A program made the translations under genes and the position numbers. Source: Floridanema aerugineum (GTDB lineage: Bacteria; Cyanobacteriota; Cyanobacteriia; Cyanobacteriales; Aerosakkonemataceae). From it: a DNA stretch of 64,000 bases. The notes below the pieces were generated by a model. It was given only the letters and a program-made list of their open reading frames with translations, was not told the origin of the DNA and did not search any database. Below are positions 16,347-24,839 of this stretch, piece after piece (position 1 is the stretch's first letter; every line of letters begins with the position of its first letter). The stretch lies in contig NZ_JBHFNQ010000186.1 of assembly GCF_041929345.1 (NCBI RefSeq), positions 1-64,000 of the forward strand, written 5' to 3'.

Positions 16347-17198
16347 CTAATGTGCTTCTAACCAAGTTGACAAATCATCCAAACTATTAAAATCCAACAA
16401 CGCCTCACTTAAATCTTCCAACACAGATAACGGTAAATTAGAAATACGTTCTCTGAGTTTTGGGGATAACTCTCCAAAGCGGCGTGACAAAAGACGGAGA
16501 ACTAAATTAACAGCTTCCTGCTGTCTTCCTTCAAGTTGTCCTTCTTCTTTAGCTTCCCGATAAACTCTACTTTCTTCTAATCGCATTCCTAGCATTGCTT
16601 CTACCTCCCGACGACTTAAATTTGTAAATTTGTAAACCATGATTGTAGCGATCGTATTTATTATGGCGCGACTTGCCTCTGGTTCGCTAACTTCTTGTTG
16701 AGTGCGTGCTAATAAATACCTTGCTTCCTCTGGTGCTTGTTCTTCTTCGACAATTGTTAATACCATTAAAGCTATTCCTAATGGTAACTGTCGAATCTCA
16801 CCTAATTCATTCAAGTAAACTCGATGCACTTGTTCCGAGTTTAGCAATGCTTGGTAAGGATGAATTTCACTTTGTTCGATACTGCGTTTCGGATAAATCA
16901 ATACCGCTTGCCAATTATCATAACGCTCTCGATTCCGGTAGAAATACAAAAATATTTCCGCGAATAAACGTTCATATAACCGTTCGTCTTTCTGAAATTG
17001 GACTTCGCAAAAGTAGATGATTTTTGTATTTTCCGTTTCAGGTGGCAGAAACACGCCATCAATCTCAAATTTTGGTTCTTTGACTGCTACTGAGTCGAAG
17101 CGGTATTCGCTGGCGTTTGCTGGAGGCGTTGGCAATAAGTCGAATAATAGAGTTGGTGATTGCTGGAAAAGTTTGTAAAATATTGAGTCTCGACGCAT
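16347..17198 (-). CDS. Rpn/DUF2887-type PD-(D/E)XK nuclease, copy B
   Basis: A 283-residue paralogue of copy A, more than 85 percent identical by eye over its whole length. It has the same FEIDGVFLP and IIYFCEVQFQKDE strands and the same C-terminal helical tail, but a shorter EGQLEGRQQ linker. The downstream DNA (ccagcagtctaat) and upstream DNA (ggattcag.aatag.taattt) are duplicated as well, so the unit is about 0.93 kb in direct tandem. Both copies are intact. The stop lies inside the target-duplication-like GTCTAAT of the neighbouring MITE. ATG start. Confidence 0.85.
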   Translation of the reverse strand: MRRDSIFYKLFQQSPTLLFDLLPTPPANASEYRFDSVAVKEPKFEIDGVFLPPETENTKIIYFCEVQFQKDERLYERLFAEIFLYFYRNRERYDNWQAVLIYPKRSIEQSEIHPYQALLNSEQVHRVYLNELGEIRQLPLGIALMVLTIVEEEQAPEEARYLLARTQQEVSEPEASRAIINTIATIMVYKFTNLSRREVEAMLGMRLEESRVYREAKEEGQLEGRQQEAVNLVLRLLSRRFGELSPKLRERISNLPLSVLEDLSEALLDFNSLDDLSTWLEAH

Positions 17199-17225
17199 GG
17201 ATTCAGGAATAGTTAATTTTTCAAT

Positions 17226-17248
17226 GTAGAATCATGAATTGACTCTAC
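17226..17248. repeat. Degenerate copy of the 28-base palindrome
   Basis: The right arm AATTGACTCTAC is intact while the left arm has lost 5 bases relative to 15290-15317. It lies just upstream of copy B, so the two palindromes bracket the nuclease pair. Confidence 0.5.
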
Positions 17249-17334
17249 TAGATATAGTGTTTTTCGGCAATTTTTGAGCCAAAAATGTCATCTTAGAGGC
17301 TAATCTCTGTAAATTATTATTGCAGGTGTGAGTT

Positions 17335-19830
17335 ATGAAACTTATTTTTCTATTACCCGCAACTTTACTTCTCTCTGGTACAGTGGGCACAGTTGTCCAA
17401 TCTTTGCCATTATCGCCGCAAATTTTGGCGCAAAGGACTAGAACTGATTCTCCGACAATGCAAAACGAACAACAGCAACCAACTGGTGGTTTATTTGTTC
17501 AATCTAAGGACGGAAAACCACAAGTTTTTCCTCTCAAACATACGGAAGTGAAGGCAAAAGTTAGCGGTAATTTGTCGCGAGTTGAGGTGACTCAGACTTT
17601 TGAAAATCCTTTTTCTGATCCTTTGGAAGCGATTTATGTGTTTCCATTACCGGATGAAGCGGCGGTGGATGATATGGAAATTAAGATTGGCGATCGCATT
17701 ATCAAAGGTAACATTAAAAAACGCGAAGAAGCAAAGGAAATTTACGATCGCGCCCGCAGAGAAGGACGTACTGCTGGATTATTAGAACAAGAAAGAGATA
17801 ATATCTTTACCCAATCTCTTGCTAATATCAAACCTGGAGAAAAAATTGATGTCACAATTCGTTATACCGATAGTCTAAAATTTACAGGCGGCAACTACGA
17901 ATTTGTGTTTCCAATGGTAGTCGGACCCAGATATATTCCCGGTAATCAGATCCCCCCTTCGCCCCCCTTACCAAGGGGGGATGGAAGAGTGTCGCCCCCC
18001 TTAGTAAGAGGGGATGGGGGGATCGATACTGACAGAGTTCCTGACGCTTCCCGCATTACTCCACCCGTTTTGCGCCCGGGTACTCGTTCCGGTCATGATA
18101 TTAATGTTACGGTGGAAATAGATGCGGGAGTGCCAATTTCTGAGGTTAATTCAACTTCTCATAAAATCACTACTTCCCGGCAAAGTAATGTTGTAAAAGT
18201 ACAATTAGCTAATGAGGATACCATTCCCAACAAAGACTTAATTTTGCGTTATCGCATTGCTGGAAATAATACTCAAGCAACAGTTTTAACTCAATCTGAT
18301 GAAAAAGGCGGTCACTTTGCAGTTTATTTAATTCCCGCTTTAAAATATCGCAGTAACGAAATTGTGCCTAAAGATGTTGTATTTTTAATGGATACTTCTG
18401 GTTCCCAAGCAGGGGAACCTTTGGCAAAATCAAAAGAGTTAATGCGCCGCTTTATTAATGGTTTAAATCCTAACGATACTTTCACAATTATCGATTTTGC
18501 TAACACCACCCAACAATTATCACCTACACCATTAGCGAATACTCCAGAAAATCGTAGTAAAGCAATGGCATACATCGATGCTTTAGATGCCAGAGGCGGT
18601 ACAGAATTACTTAACGGGATTCGCGCTGTCCTGAATTTTCCCCCTGCGCCATCAGGAAGATTGCGAAGTGTTGTACTTTTAACTGATGGTTATATTGGTA
18701 ATGAAAATGAAGTAATTGCCGAAGTACAAAGAAATTTAAAACCGGGAAATCGTCTTTATGGTTTTGGCGTTGGTAGTTCCGTAAATCGGTTTTTAATTAA
18801 TCGCTTGGCAGAAGTGGGAAGAGGTAATTCTCAAGTGATTCGGCAAGATGAACCGACTCAAGAAGTTGCGGAAAAGTTTTTCCGTCAAATTAATAATCCA
18901 GTACTGACAAATATTCAAGTTAGTTGGCAAGGTAGCGGGGAAACTGCTGTTATTTACCCGTTAGCTGCACCGGATTTGTTTGCTAATCAACCGTTAGTTT
19001 TGTTTGGGAAAAAGCGAGATAAAGTTAATGGTAATTTGCGGATTGTTGGGGTTGCTGCTGGTGGGAAACGCTATGAAAAAACCTTGCCAGTTAATTTTAA
19101 TAGTACGGGAAATTTGGCGATCGCACAACTGTGGGCCCGCGCCAGAATTAAGGATTTGATGAATCAAATGTTTGGCGGCGAAACTAAATCTGGTGTGGAT
19201 GCAGTGACGGAAACTGCTTTAAGTTATCGCTTGTTGTCGCAATACACCGCTTTTGTCGCCGTCAGCGAAGAAGTGCGCGTTAATCCCGATGGGACTCGTC
19301 AGCGGGTAGAAGTTCCGGTAGAATTGCCCCAAGGTGTCAGTTACGAGGGAATTTTTGGTCGAGAAGAAGGCGTTTCTCCTAGTAGTAACTTGCCTTTAGC
19401 TGCATCTCCTCGTCGTCAGTCTAGTGCATTCACTGGAAATGATCGTGTTACTACTCGCTTGCGAGGTGAGACAACTTTCTCTGCACCACCACCTCCGCCA
19501 CCACCTCCGCCAGTTCGCGGACTTGATGGCAATGTTACACAAAACAGTTCGCGGATTGAGGTGATTAGTGCTGATGGATTGGATGCCAGTGCGATCGCAT
19601 CCATTACACAAAAGTTGCCAAATGTCAATATTCCTAACAATATTAGTGGCGAAATTGTCTTAGAATTATCGCTACAAAATGGACGGGTGAGGCGAATAAT
19701 TTTGGATGATAAAGCTTCGACGGTGAAAGAGCAAAAAGTGATTGATGGGATTAGGCGATCGCTTTTAACTTGGCAACCTCCACCATCTATTAATAATACC
19801 ATTCGTCTGCGTTTGCGAATTCGCAGTTAG
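17335..19830 (+). CDS. VIT and von Willebrand A domain protein with TonB-like C-terminus
   Basis: An 831-residue exported protein. Signal peptide MKLIFLLPATLLLSGTVGTV and more, with likely cleavage near residue 30. A VIT domain follows (about 50-175; LSRVEVTQTFENPFSDPLEAIYVFPLP begins it in two parts, then EAKEIYDRARREGRTAGLLE). A vWA domain spans about 345-515 with the MIDAS start DTSGS and the TDGYIGNE segment. A nine-proline run sits near residue 720, and the last 90 residues (GEIVLELSLQNGRVRRI ... LLTWQPP) look like a TonB C-terminal/energy-transducer fold. About 25 residues at 205-230 (PPSPPLPRGDGRV) are encoded by an interspersed DNA repeat. Likely a periplasmic or outer-membrane-associated metal-dependent adhesion protein; the exact role is unknown. 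ATG start. Confidence 0.82.
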   Translation: MKLIFLLPATLLLSGTVGTVVQSLPLSPQILAQRTRTDSPTMQNEQQQPTGGLFVQSKDGKPQVFPLKHTEVKAKVSGNLSRVEVTQTFENPFSDPLEAIYVFPLPDEAAVDDMEIKIGDRIIKGNIKKREEAKEIYDRARREGRTAGLLEQERDNIFTQSLANIKPGEKIDVTIRYTDSLKFTGGNYEFVFPMVVGPRYIPGNQIPPSPPLPRGDGRVSPPLVRGDGGIDTDRVPDASRITPPVLRPGTRSGHDINVTVEIDAGVPISEVNSTSHKITTSRQSNVVKVQLANEDTIPNKDLILRYRIAGNNTQATVLTQSDEKGGHFAVYLIPALKYRSNEIVPKDVVFLMDTSGSQAGEPLAKSKELMRRFINGLNPNDTFTIIDFANTTQQLSPTPLANTPENRSKAMAYIDALDARGGTELLNGIRAVLNFPPAPSGRLRSVVLLTDGYIGNENEVIAEVQRNLKPGNRLYGFGVGSSVNRFLINRLAEVGRGNSQVIRQDEPTQEVAEKFFRQINNPVLTNIQVSWQGSGETAVIYPLAAPDLFANQPLVLFGKKRDKVNGNLRIVGVAAGGKRYEKTLPVNFNSTGNLAIAQLWARARIKDLMNQMFGGETKSGVDAVTETALSYRLLSQYTAFVAVSEEVRVNPDGTRQRVEVPVELPQGVSYEGIFGREEGVSPSSNLPLAASPRRQSSAFTGNDRVTTRLRGETTFSAPPPPPPPPPVRGLDGNVTQNSSRIEVISADGLDASAIASITQKLPNVNIPNNISGEIVLELSLQNGRVRRIILDDKASTVKEQKVIDGIRRSLLTWQPPPSINNTIRLRLRIRS
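17949..18024. repeat. GATCCCCC-family repeat inside the VIT/vWA gene
   Basis: A 76-base element with inverted termini GATCCCCCC / GGGGGGATC and two internal inner hairpins (cccccctta...aagggggg type). The host frame reads straight through. The same family lies at 32630-32919, 35992-36147 and 39796-39871. Confidence 0.7.
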
Positions 19831-19942
19831 GAAATTTCCCAAATTCAAAGGTGGGCATTGCCCACCCTACTAAAAATTGACGATCTTTACTGATAAAATC
19901 CCGTCTGTACCTCACTGTTAAAAGACTTATTTGCTTATCAGC

Positions 19943-22900
19943 CTAAACTGATTCTTCTTTTTCTACCGCACCTAATGCCTTCAATGTTGCTTTTTGAGCA
20001 TCAGTTAAACCTGTAACACCTGTAATCTTCATACCTTCATACGGTCGAGGTGTTTTCAAGATTTTGAGGCAGTCTCCCGTTTTGACATCCCATATCTTAA
20101 TTGTTTCATCTTCACTGCCACTAGCAAGCAGTGTACCATTACGACTAAAAGCAACTGACAATACCCAGTGTTTATGTCCCTTCAAATCTTTAATTTCTTT
20201 ACCATTAGGTATATCCCATAGTTTTACTACTTTATCTTCGCTGCCACTGGCTATAATTTGACCGTCAGGGCTAAAGTTAAGTGACCTTACTCGACTTTTA
20301 TGCCCCTTGAAAGTTTTAATACATTCACCTGTACCAACATCCCATAGCTTCACTGTTTCGTCATCACTGCCACTGGCTACACTATTACCTTTAGGACTGA
20401 AGGCAACTGACCGTACTCGATTTTTATGCCCCTCAAAAGTTTGAATACATTCACCTGTGTAAACATCCCATAATTTTGCCGTTTCATCAGCACTACCACT
20501 TACTAAGGTTTGACCATCAGGACTGAAAGCAACTGACCAGACCCAATTGCTATGTCCCTGCATAATTTTCAAGCATTCACCCGTGTAGATATCCCATAAT
20601 CTTATTGTTAGATCGTCACTAGCACTAGCCACAATTTTACCATCAGGACTGAAAGCAACTGACCAGACCCAATTACTATGTCCCTGCATAATTTTGAGGC
20701 ATTCACCATTGCGAATATCCCATAATCTTACTGTTCGATCGTCACTAGCACTAGCCACAATTTTACCGTCAGGACTAAAGGCAACTGACCTTACCCAATT
20801 GCTATGACCATGCAAAGTTTTGAGGCATTTACCCGTGTCAATATCCCACAATTTAACTGTTCGATCGTCACCACCACTGATTAAGGTTTTAGCTTCAGGA
20901 CTGAAGGTAACTGACCAAACTCGACTTGTATAACCCTTCAAAGTTCTGAGGCATTCTCCTTTGCTGACATCCCACAACATTAATGTTTGATCTTCACTAC
21001 CACTAGCCAATATCTTACCGTCAGGACTGAATGCAACTGACCTGATCCGGCTTGTATGTCCGTGCAATGTTTGAAGGCATTTATATGTGCAAACATCCCA
21101 TATATTTACAGTTTGGTCATCACTGCCACTAGCCAATATTTTACCATCAGGACTGAAGGCAACTGACCAAACTCGACTGGTATGTTTTTCCAAAGTTGTA
21201 ATACATTTACCAGTTTCAACATCCCACAACTTTACTTTTTGGTTGTTACTGCCACTAGCCAATATCTTACCATCAGGACTGAAGGCAACTGACCTTACCC
21301 AATTGCTTGGCTCCTCTAAGGTTTTAAAGCATTCACCTGTCCGAAAATTCCACAGCTTTATCGTTTGGTCATCACTACCACTAACTAAAGTTTTACCATC
21401 AGGACTAAAGGCAACTGACCAGATAGAATCTGTATGTCCCTTTAAGGTTTTCAGGCATTCACCCGTGTTAATATCCCATAATCTCACCGTTTTATCTTCA
21501 CTTCCACTAGCCAATATTTTCCCATCTAGACGGTATTTAACTGACCTGACGCGCTCTTGATGACCAATAAAAGTTTTGACACATTGACCAGTATTAACAT
21601 TCCACACTTTCACAGTTTTGTCTTCGCTGCCACTAGCTAAGTATAAGTTTTGATCATCAGGGCTGAAGTCAACTGACCTTACCCAATTGGTGTGTCCCCT
21701 AAAAGTCCTTATTTGTTTCCCATCTGGCACTTGCCATAATCTGATATAATGATCCGCATCAGCCGTAGCTAAAAGCTTTTCTTTCCGATGGAATACGACT
21801 GATGAAATACTACCTAAACATTCGGTAAAAACGCAATTCTTAAGTTCAGAATTAGCTAAATTTACCCCATGTAAATTAATTCCTTGTAGATAAGCTTGAT
21901 AAACATTTAATGAAGAGAAGTCATAGTTAGTTAAGTCAGCTTTTATCTGAGAAAGCAAATTAATAATATTTCCGGCTGCATAGCCAGAAATATTATTAAT
22001 TTTGCGTAGTTTATCTAATATTTTTTTTAGTTCTTTTTCAAGCCATAACTTTCCACCATATTCTACAAGCAGCCTATCAGCAACTTCTTTAAGTATGAGG
22101 CGAATTTGGATGTCTCTGATATAGTCTTTGGCAGTTGCTTTAATTAAAGCATGGCTATTAAATAGTTCAATTTTATCAATCTTAATCTGTTGCCAAACGT
22201 TTTCTACCAATTGGTCAGTCATATATTCCATGACCACAGGTTGCAACGTGAAACGGGAGGAAACACTTTCAATCACAGAACGCTGCACTAAAGATTTTAG
22301 TGCTGTTATAAGTTGGGAACGTAAAACGGGCGGCATAATTTGGTCTTGCAATTCCTGTGTATCAACTGGCTCACGTTCAATAGCCAACCAATACATAATT
22401 CCTTGTTCTAAATTAGACAATCGCTTGAACTGCTCGTCTAATAAAACGCTAATTCCAGCAAATGCAATTGATTCTTGTGCTAAAAATGCGTCAAGATCGC
22501 CCTCATATAACTCTTGAATGGTGTTTGCAACTATTTTTAGTGCTAATGGATTACCACCACAGCGATTTATCAGGTCTTTCCATTGCTCAGATGAGCTAGA
22601 TATAGAGAAGCCTTTAGCTTCTAAAATAGATAAACCCTCTTTATCTTGCAACCCCTTCAACTGTAATGAACGAATTGGTAGCGTTGCGCCTTCTAATACA
22701 GCTAACTCTCTAGGCTTCTCCCGGCTTGTCAGCACTAAGCAACTTTGATGGGATGATTCTCCTAGCCTTCTGATTAACTCACCATAACCCTCATATCCTT
22801 CTCGATAGTAACCAACACGATCGCCCTCTAACAAAATCGACTCAGCGTTATCCAATACCACCAAACACCGATGCTGGCGTAAATACTCGATTAGCTGCGA

Positions 22901-23461
22901 AATTTGACTATCTACTCTTTCCGGCAAATCAGTTTCTTCCTGCTTGGACAAGAATCGAATCAACACGGCTAGAATTTCTTGTACAGGTGGCGCGTTACGA
23001 AGACTTCGCCAGATGACAAATTCAAACTTGGCTTGAATCTCTTGTGCCAGTTTTACTGATAGGGCAGTTTTACCGATTCCCCCCATCCCCAAAAGTGCTA
23101 TCAGCCGACATCTATCATCGATAATCCATTTTGTTAACTTGGTAAGTTCCTCATTGCGTCCAAAAAAGACCGAAACATCAGGTGCTTCTCCCCAATCTGG
23201 CTGGGAGTGGGAGGCTACTGGCTCAACCAAAATTGTTGGCCTGTCAAGTTTCGCGACATCTGGCCAATATAGCCCCAATTTTTCACAAATTTCAACAAAG
23301 TTGAAATAGTCAATAGGTTGACCATTGAGGAACTTGGTTACAGTAGCGCGTGCCATTCCCAAGTCGGTAGCTAAAGTACTTTGACTGGGAAAGCCACTCC
23401 GCTTGACAGCCAATTTAACTGTTTCGATATACTCTGGGGCAACTTTGAGCGATCTCGACAT
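19943..23461 (-). CDS. HTH / NB-ARC / 14x WD40 STAND-type signalling ATPase
   Basis: An 1172-residue protein. Residues 1-65 form a Cro-like HTH (SQSTLATDLGMARATVTKFL). An NB-ARC STAND ATPase follows, with P-loop GMGGIGKT (about 124-131) and the Walker B-type CLVVLDNAES. A winged-helix/helical arm continues to about 500, then pentapeptide-like LQGINLHGVNLANSELKNC. From about 552 to 1150 there are 14 WD40 repeats (SVAFSPDGK..ASGS.D.TVKLWD), enough for two seven-bladed propellers. STAND proteins sense a ligand through the repeat region and oligomerise on ATP binding. The fused HTH suggests DNA binding, and direct repeats lie just upstream of its start. It is divergent from a small operon with a retropepsin-like protease. 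ATG start. Confidence 0.88.
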   Translation of the reverse strand: MSRSLKVAPEYIETVKLAVKRSGFPSQSTLATDLGMARATVTKFLNGQPIDYFNFVEICEKLGLYWPDVAKLDRPTILVEPVASHSQPDWGEAPDVSVFFGRNEELTKLTKWIIDDRCRLIALLGMGGIGKTALSVKLAQEIQAKFEFVIWRSLRNAPPVQEILAVLIRFLSKQEETDLPERVDSQISQLIEYLRQHRCLVVLDNAESILLEGDRVGYYREGYEGYGELIRRLGESSHQSCLVLTSREKPRELAVLEGATLPIRSLQLKGLQDKEGLSILEAKGFSISSSSEQWKDLINRCGGNPLALKIVANTIQELYEGDLDAFLAQESIAFAGISVLLDEQFKRLSNLEQGIMYWLAIEREPVDTQELQDQIMPPVLRSQLITALKSLVQRSVIESVSSRFTLQPVVMEYMTDQLVENVWQQIKIDKIELFNSHALIKATAKDYIRDIQIRLILKEVADRLLVEYGGKLWLEKELKKILDKLRKINNISGYAAGNIINLLSQIKADLTNYDFSSLNVYQAYLQGINLHGVNLANSELKNCVFTECLGSISSVVFHRKEKLLATADADHYIRLWQVPDGKQIRTFRGHTNWVRSVDFSPDDQNLYLASGSEDKTVKVWNVNTGQCVKTFIGHQERVRSVKYRLDGKILASGSEDKTVRLWDINTGECLKTLKGHTDSIWSVAFSPDGKTLVSGSDDQTIKLWNFRTGECFKTLEEPSNWVRSVAFSPDGKILASGSNNQKVKLWDVETGKCITTLEKHTSRVWSVAFSPDGKILASGSDDQTVNIWDVCTYKCLQTLHGHTSRIRSVAFSPDGKILASGSEDQTLMLWDVSKGECLRTLKGYTSRVWSVTFSPEAKTLISGGDDRTVKLWDIDTGKCLKTLHGHSNWVRSVAFSPDGKIVASASDDRTVRLWDIRNGECLKIMQGHSNWVWSVAFSPDGKIVASASDDLTIRLWDIYTGECLKIMQGHSNWVWSVAFSPDGQTLVSGSADETAKLWDVYTGECIQTFEGHKNRVRSVAFSPKGNSVASGSDDETVKLWDVGTGECIKTFKGHKSRVRSLNFSPDGQIIASGSEDKVVKLWDIPNGKEIKDLKGHKHWVLSVAFSRNGTLLASGSEDETIKIWDVKTGDCLKILKTPRPYEGMKITGVTGLTDAQKATLKALGAVEKEESV

Positions 23462-23531
23462 AGCTTCTCATAGGAACGCTACTAATATCATAGCTATGTT
23501 TTGAGATCGCAAGTCATTCAGAAGTCAGCCA

Positions 23532-23552
23532 CAAGTTAGTCGCAAGTTAGTC
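23532..23552. promoter_or_regulatory. Direct repeat CAAGTTAGTC x2, possible operator
   Basis: Two exact copies of CAAGTTAGTC (23532-23541 and 23543-23552), one helical turn apart, in the divergent region between the HTH/NB-ARC gene and the small operon. The position and 11-base period fit a repressor site, possibly for the HTH of the NB-ARC protein (inference). Confidence 0.4.
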
Positions 23553-23661
23553 ACATCTCGATCGGAAACTCAGTCATCTTTATAGGTAAACTATAAAAAT
23601 GGGTTAAAAAGTGCAAACTCAAACCCTTAACAAAAACTATTTAATCAAAATATTCTTCAAA

Positions 23662-23895
23662 ATGGTCAAAATTATTGAAAAACCCCAAGAGCTAAAAATA
23701 GAGGAAATTGGAAAAAAGTACCCTAAGCAATGGGTAACGGTAGACATTACCGAAAAAGATAACTATGGTTTCCCTGAAAAAGGAAAAGTATTGATACAGG
23801 GAAGTTCGATCGATTTAATGGTAGACAAAATTAAATCCCTTAAAGGCGATCTTTACACCTTCTACACTGGTAGTATTGATGACAAGGCTGAGTGA
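23662..23895 (+). CDS. Small DUF5678-like protein
   Basis: A 77-residue soluble protein from ATG 23662 (a GTG at 23611 would add 17 residues, but a TATAAA box near 23592 would leave almost no leader). The segment EEIGKKYPKQWVTVDITEKD recalls the short DUF5678 family (KYPGKWVAV type), often found beside aspartic-protease-like genes; this match is from memory and tentative. It is the first of three close genes; the stop at 23895 is 36 bases before the protease ATG. Confidence 0.55.
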   Translation: MVKIIEKPQELKIEEIGKKYPKQWVTVDITEKDNYGFPEKGKVLIQGSSIDLMVDKIKSLKGDLYTFYTGSIDDKAE

Positions 23896-23930
23896 GGTAA
23901 ACTCAGATTCCACATACTACCCAGATAACG

Positions 23931-24362
23931 ATGAGTGTAATTTTAGTCAGGAAAAGCTTTGTCGGAGATGAAACTTTCGACAAACTTAAGTTGTGGGTAA
24001 TACCTGTCATCATAAAGGTTGAGGAAAGAGCGCATACGTTTAGCTTACTTCTGGATACGGGAGCGCAGCGAACAGTAATAATCCCTGCGGTAAAGGAAAT
24101 TCTAGATATAGAAGTATCTCAACAATCTGTAAAAGGAATTGGTGTAACGGGTGATTATAGATATTCCACAGGAAAAGTCAACCTAGAAATAGGTTCAATA
24201 CCCTTGCTTGATGTAAATGTGTTAGTCGGCAGTTTACCGGGTTTGTATAGCAAATATCAGATTTTTGGTATATTGGGAGCCGATGTACTTCAGTTGCTTT
24301 CCATAAAGATTAATTACCCTGAAAAGTTACTGAAGCTCGAACGTCCTATTGTCTCTTCTTAA
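23931..24362 (+). CDS. Retropepsin-like aspartic protease
   Basis: A 143-residue single-domain clan AA aspartic protease. The active-site loop is LLLDTGAQRTVI (D-T-G-A, about residues 40-51) after two beta strands, followed by VKGIGVTGDYRYSTGKV and the second hydrophobic-hydrophobic-Gly signature FGILGADVLQ (about 117-126). It has the length of a retroviral-type monomer, so it should act as a homodimer. No signal peptide, so it is cytosolic. Middle gene of a three-gene mini-operon divergent from the HTH/NB-ARC/WD40 gene. Family knowledge supports protease activity; the target is unknown. Confidence 0.75.
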   Translation: MSVILVRKSFVGDETFDKLKLWVIPVIIKVEERAHTFSLLLDTGAQRTVIIPAVKEILDIEVSQQSVKGIGVTGDYRYSTGKVNLEIGSIPLLDVNVLVGSLPGLYSKYQIFGILGADVLQLLSIKINYPEKLLKLERPIVSS

Positions 24363-24378
24363 ATTTGAGGATTACCCA

Positions 24379-24687
24379 ATGTCTGCAACTTCTGAACCAG
24401 AAAAAAAGCTAAAAATAGTATCTTTGCAACCAAAGGTAGTTTTTGTTCAAAAAAGCGAACAACAATTAGAATCAACAGAGTCAGTAGAGGAAGAAGTTAT
24501 TCTGGCTCCTTTTATATTAGATGGAGAACAAGTCATAGAAGACTTAAGTGAACTTGTTGATAAAGTTTATGAGGAGTTTTCGCAAGCTTGTGAAAAGCGC
24601 AATTTAAAGTGGGAAGCAGAGCTTGAACTAGGGATGCAATTTGGTGTAAAGTTTACAGCTAAACTAAAAATAGTTCCTAAATCTTAA
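24379..24687 (+). CDS. Small protein resembling trypsin-co-occurring (Trypco) domains
   Basis: A 102-residue protein from ATG 24379, chosen because TGAGGA lies 6 bases before it; the longer frame starts at TTG within the protease gene. The C-terminal third, WEAELELGMQFGVKFTAKLK, has the alternating pattern of the small effector-associated Trypco1/2-type domains that accompany proteases in bacterial conflict systems. The resemblance is by eye and only moderate. An acidic linker (about 35-60) precedes it. Last gene before a strong hairpin. Confidence 0.5.
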   Translation: MSATSEPEKKLKIVSLQPKVVFVQKSEQQLESTESVEEEVILAPFILDGEQVIEDLSELVDKVYEEFSQACEKRNLKWEAELELGMQFGVKFTAKLKIVPKS

Positions 24688-24752
24688 AATTAGTTTTATA
24701 ACTAGCAACTTGAGTTAATTACTGACTTTAATCCTGGGGAAAATACGATTCA

Positions 24753-24792
24753 ATTAATGAGGTATGTGGAAATTCCCACACACCTCATTAAT
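24753..24792. terminator. Hairpin terminator between convergent genes
   Basis: Arms ATTAATGAGGT and ACCTCATTAAT are perfectly complementary, and the stem goes on inward with TGTGG/CCACA after one mismatch. It lies between the stop of the small Trypco-like gene and the stop of glcD, so it can serve both strands. Confidence 0.65.
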
Positions 24793-24839
24793 GATTATTT
24801 GATTACCAGTAAAGCAATAGCCTTTTCAGTCAGTCTTTC

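Noticed and set aside
19416..19802. 128-residue antisense frame with a glycine run
   Set aside because: It is the mirror of the proline run and TonB-like end of the VIT/vWA gene.
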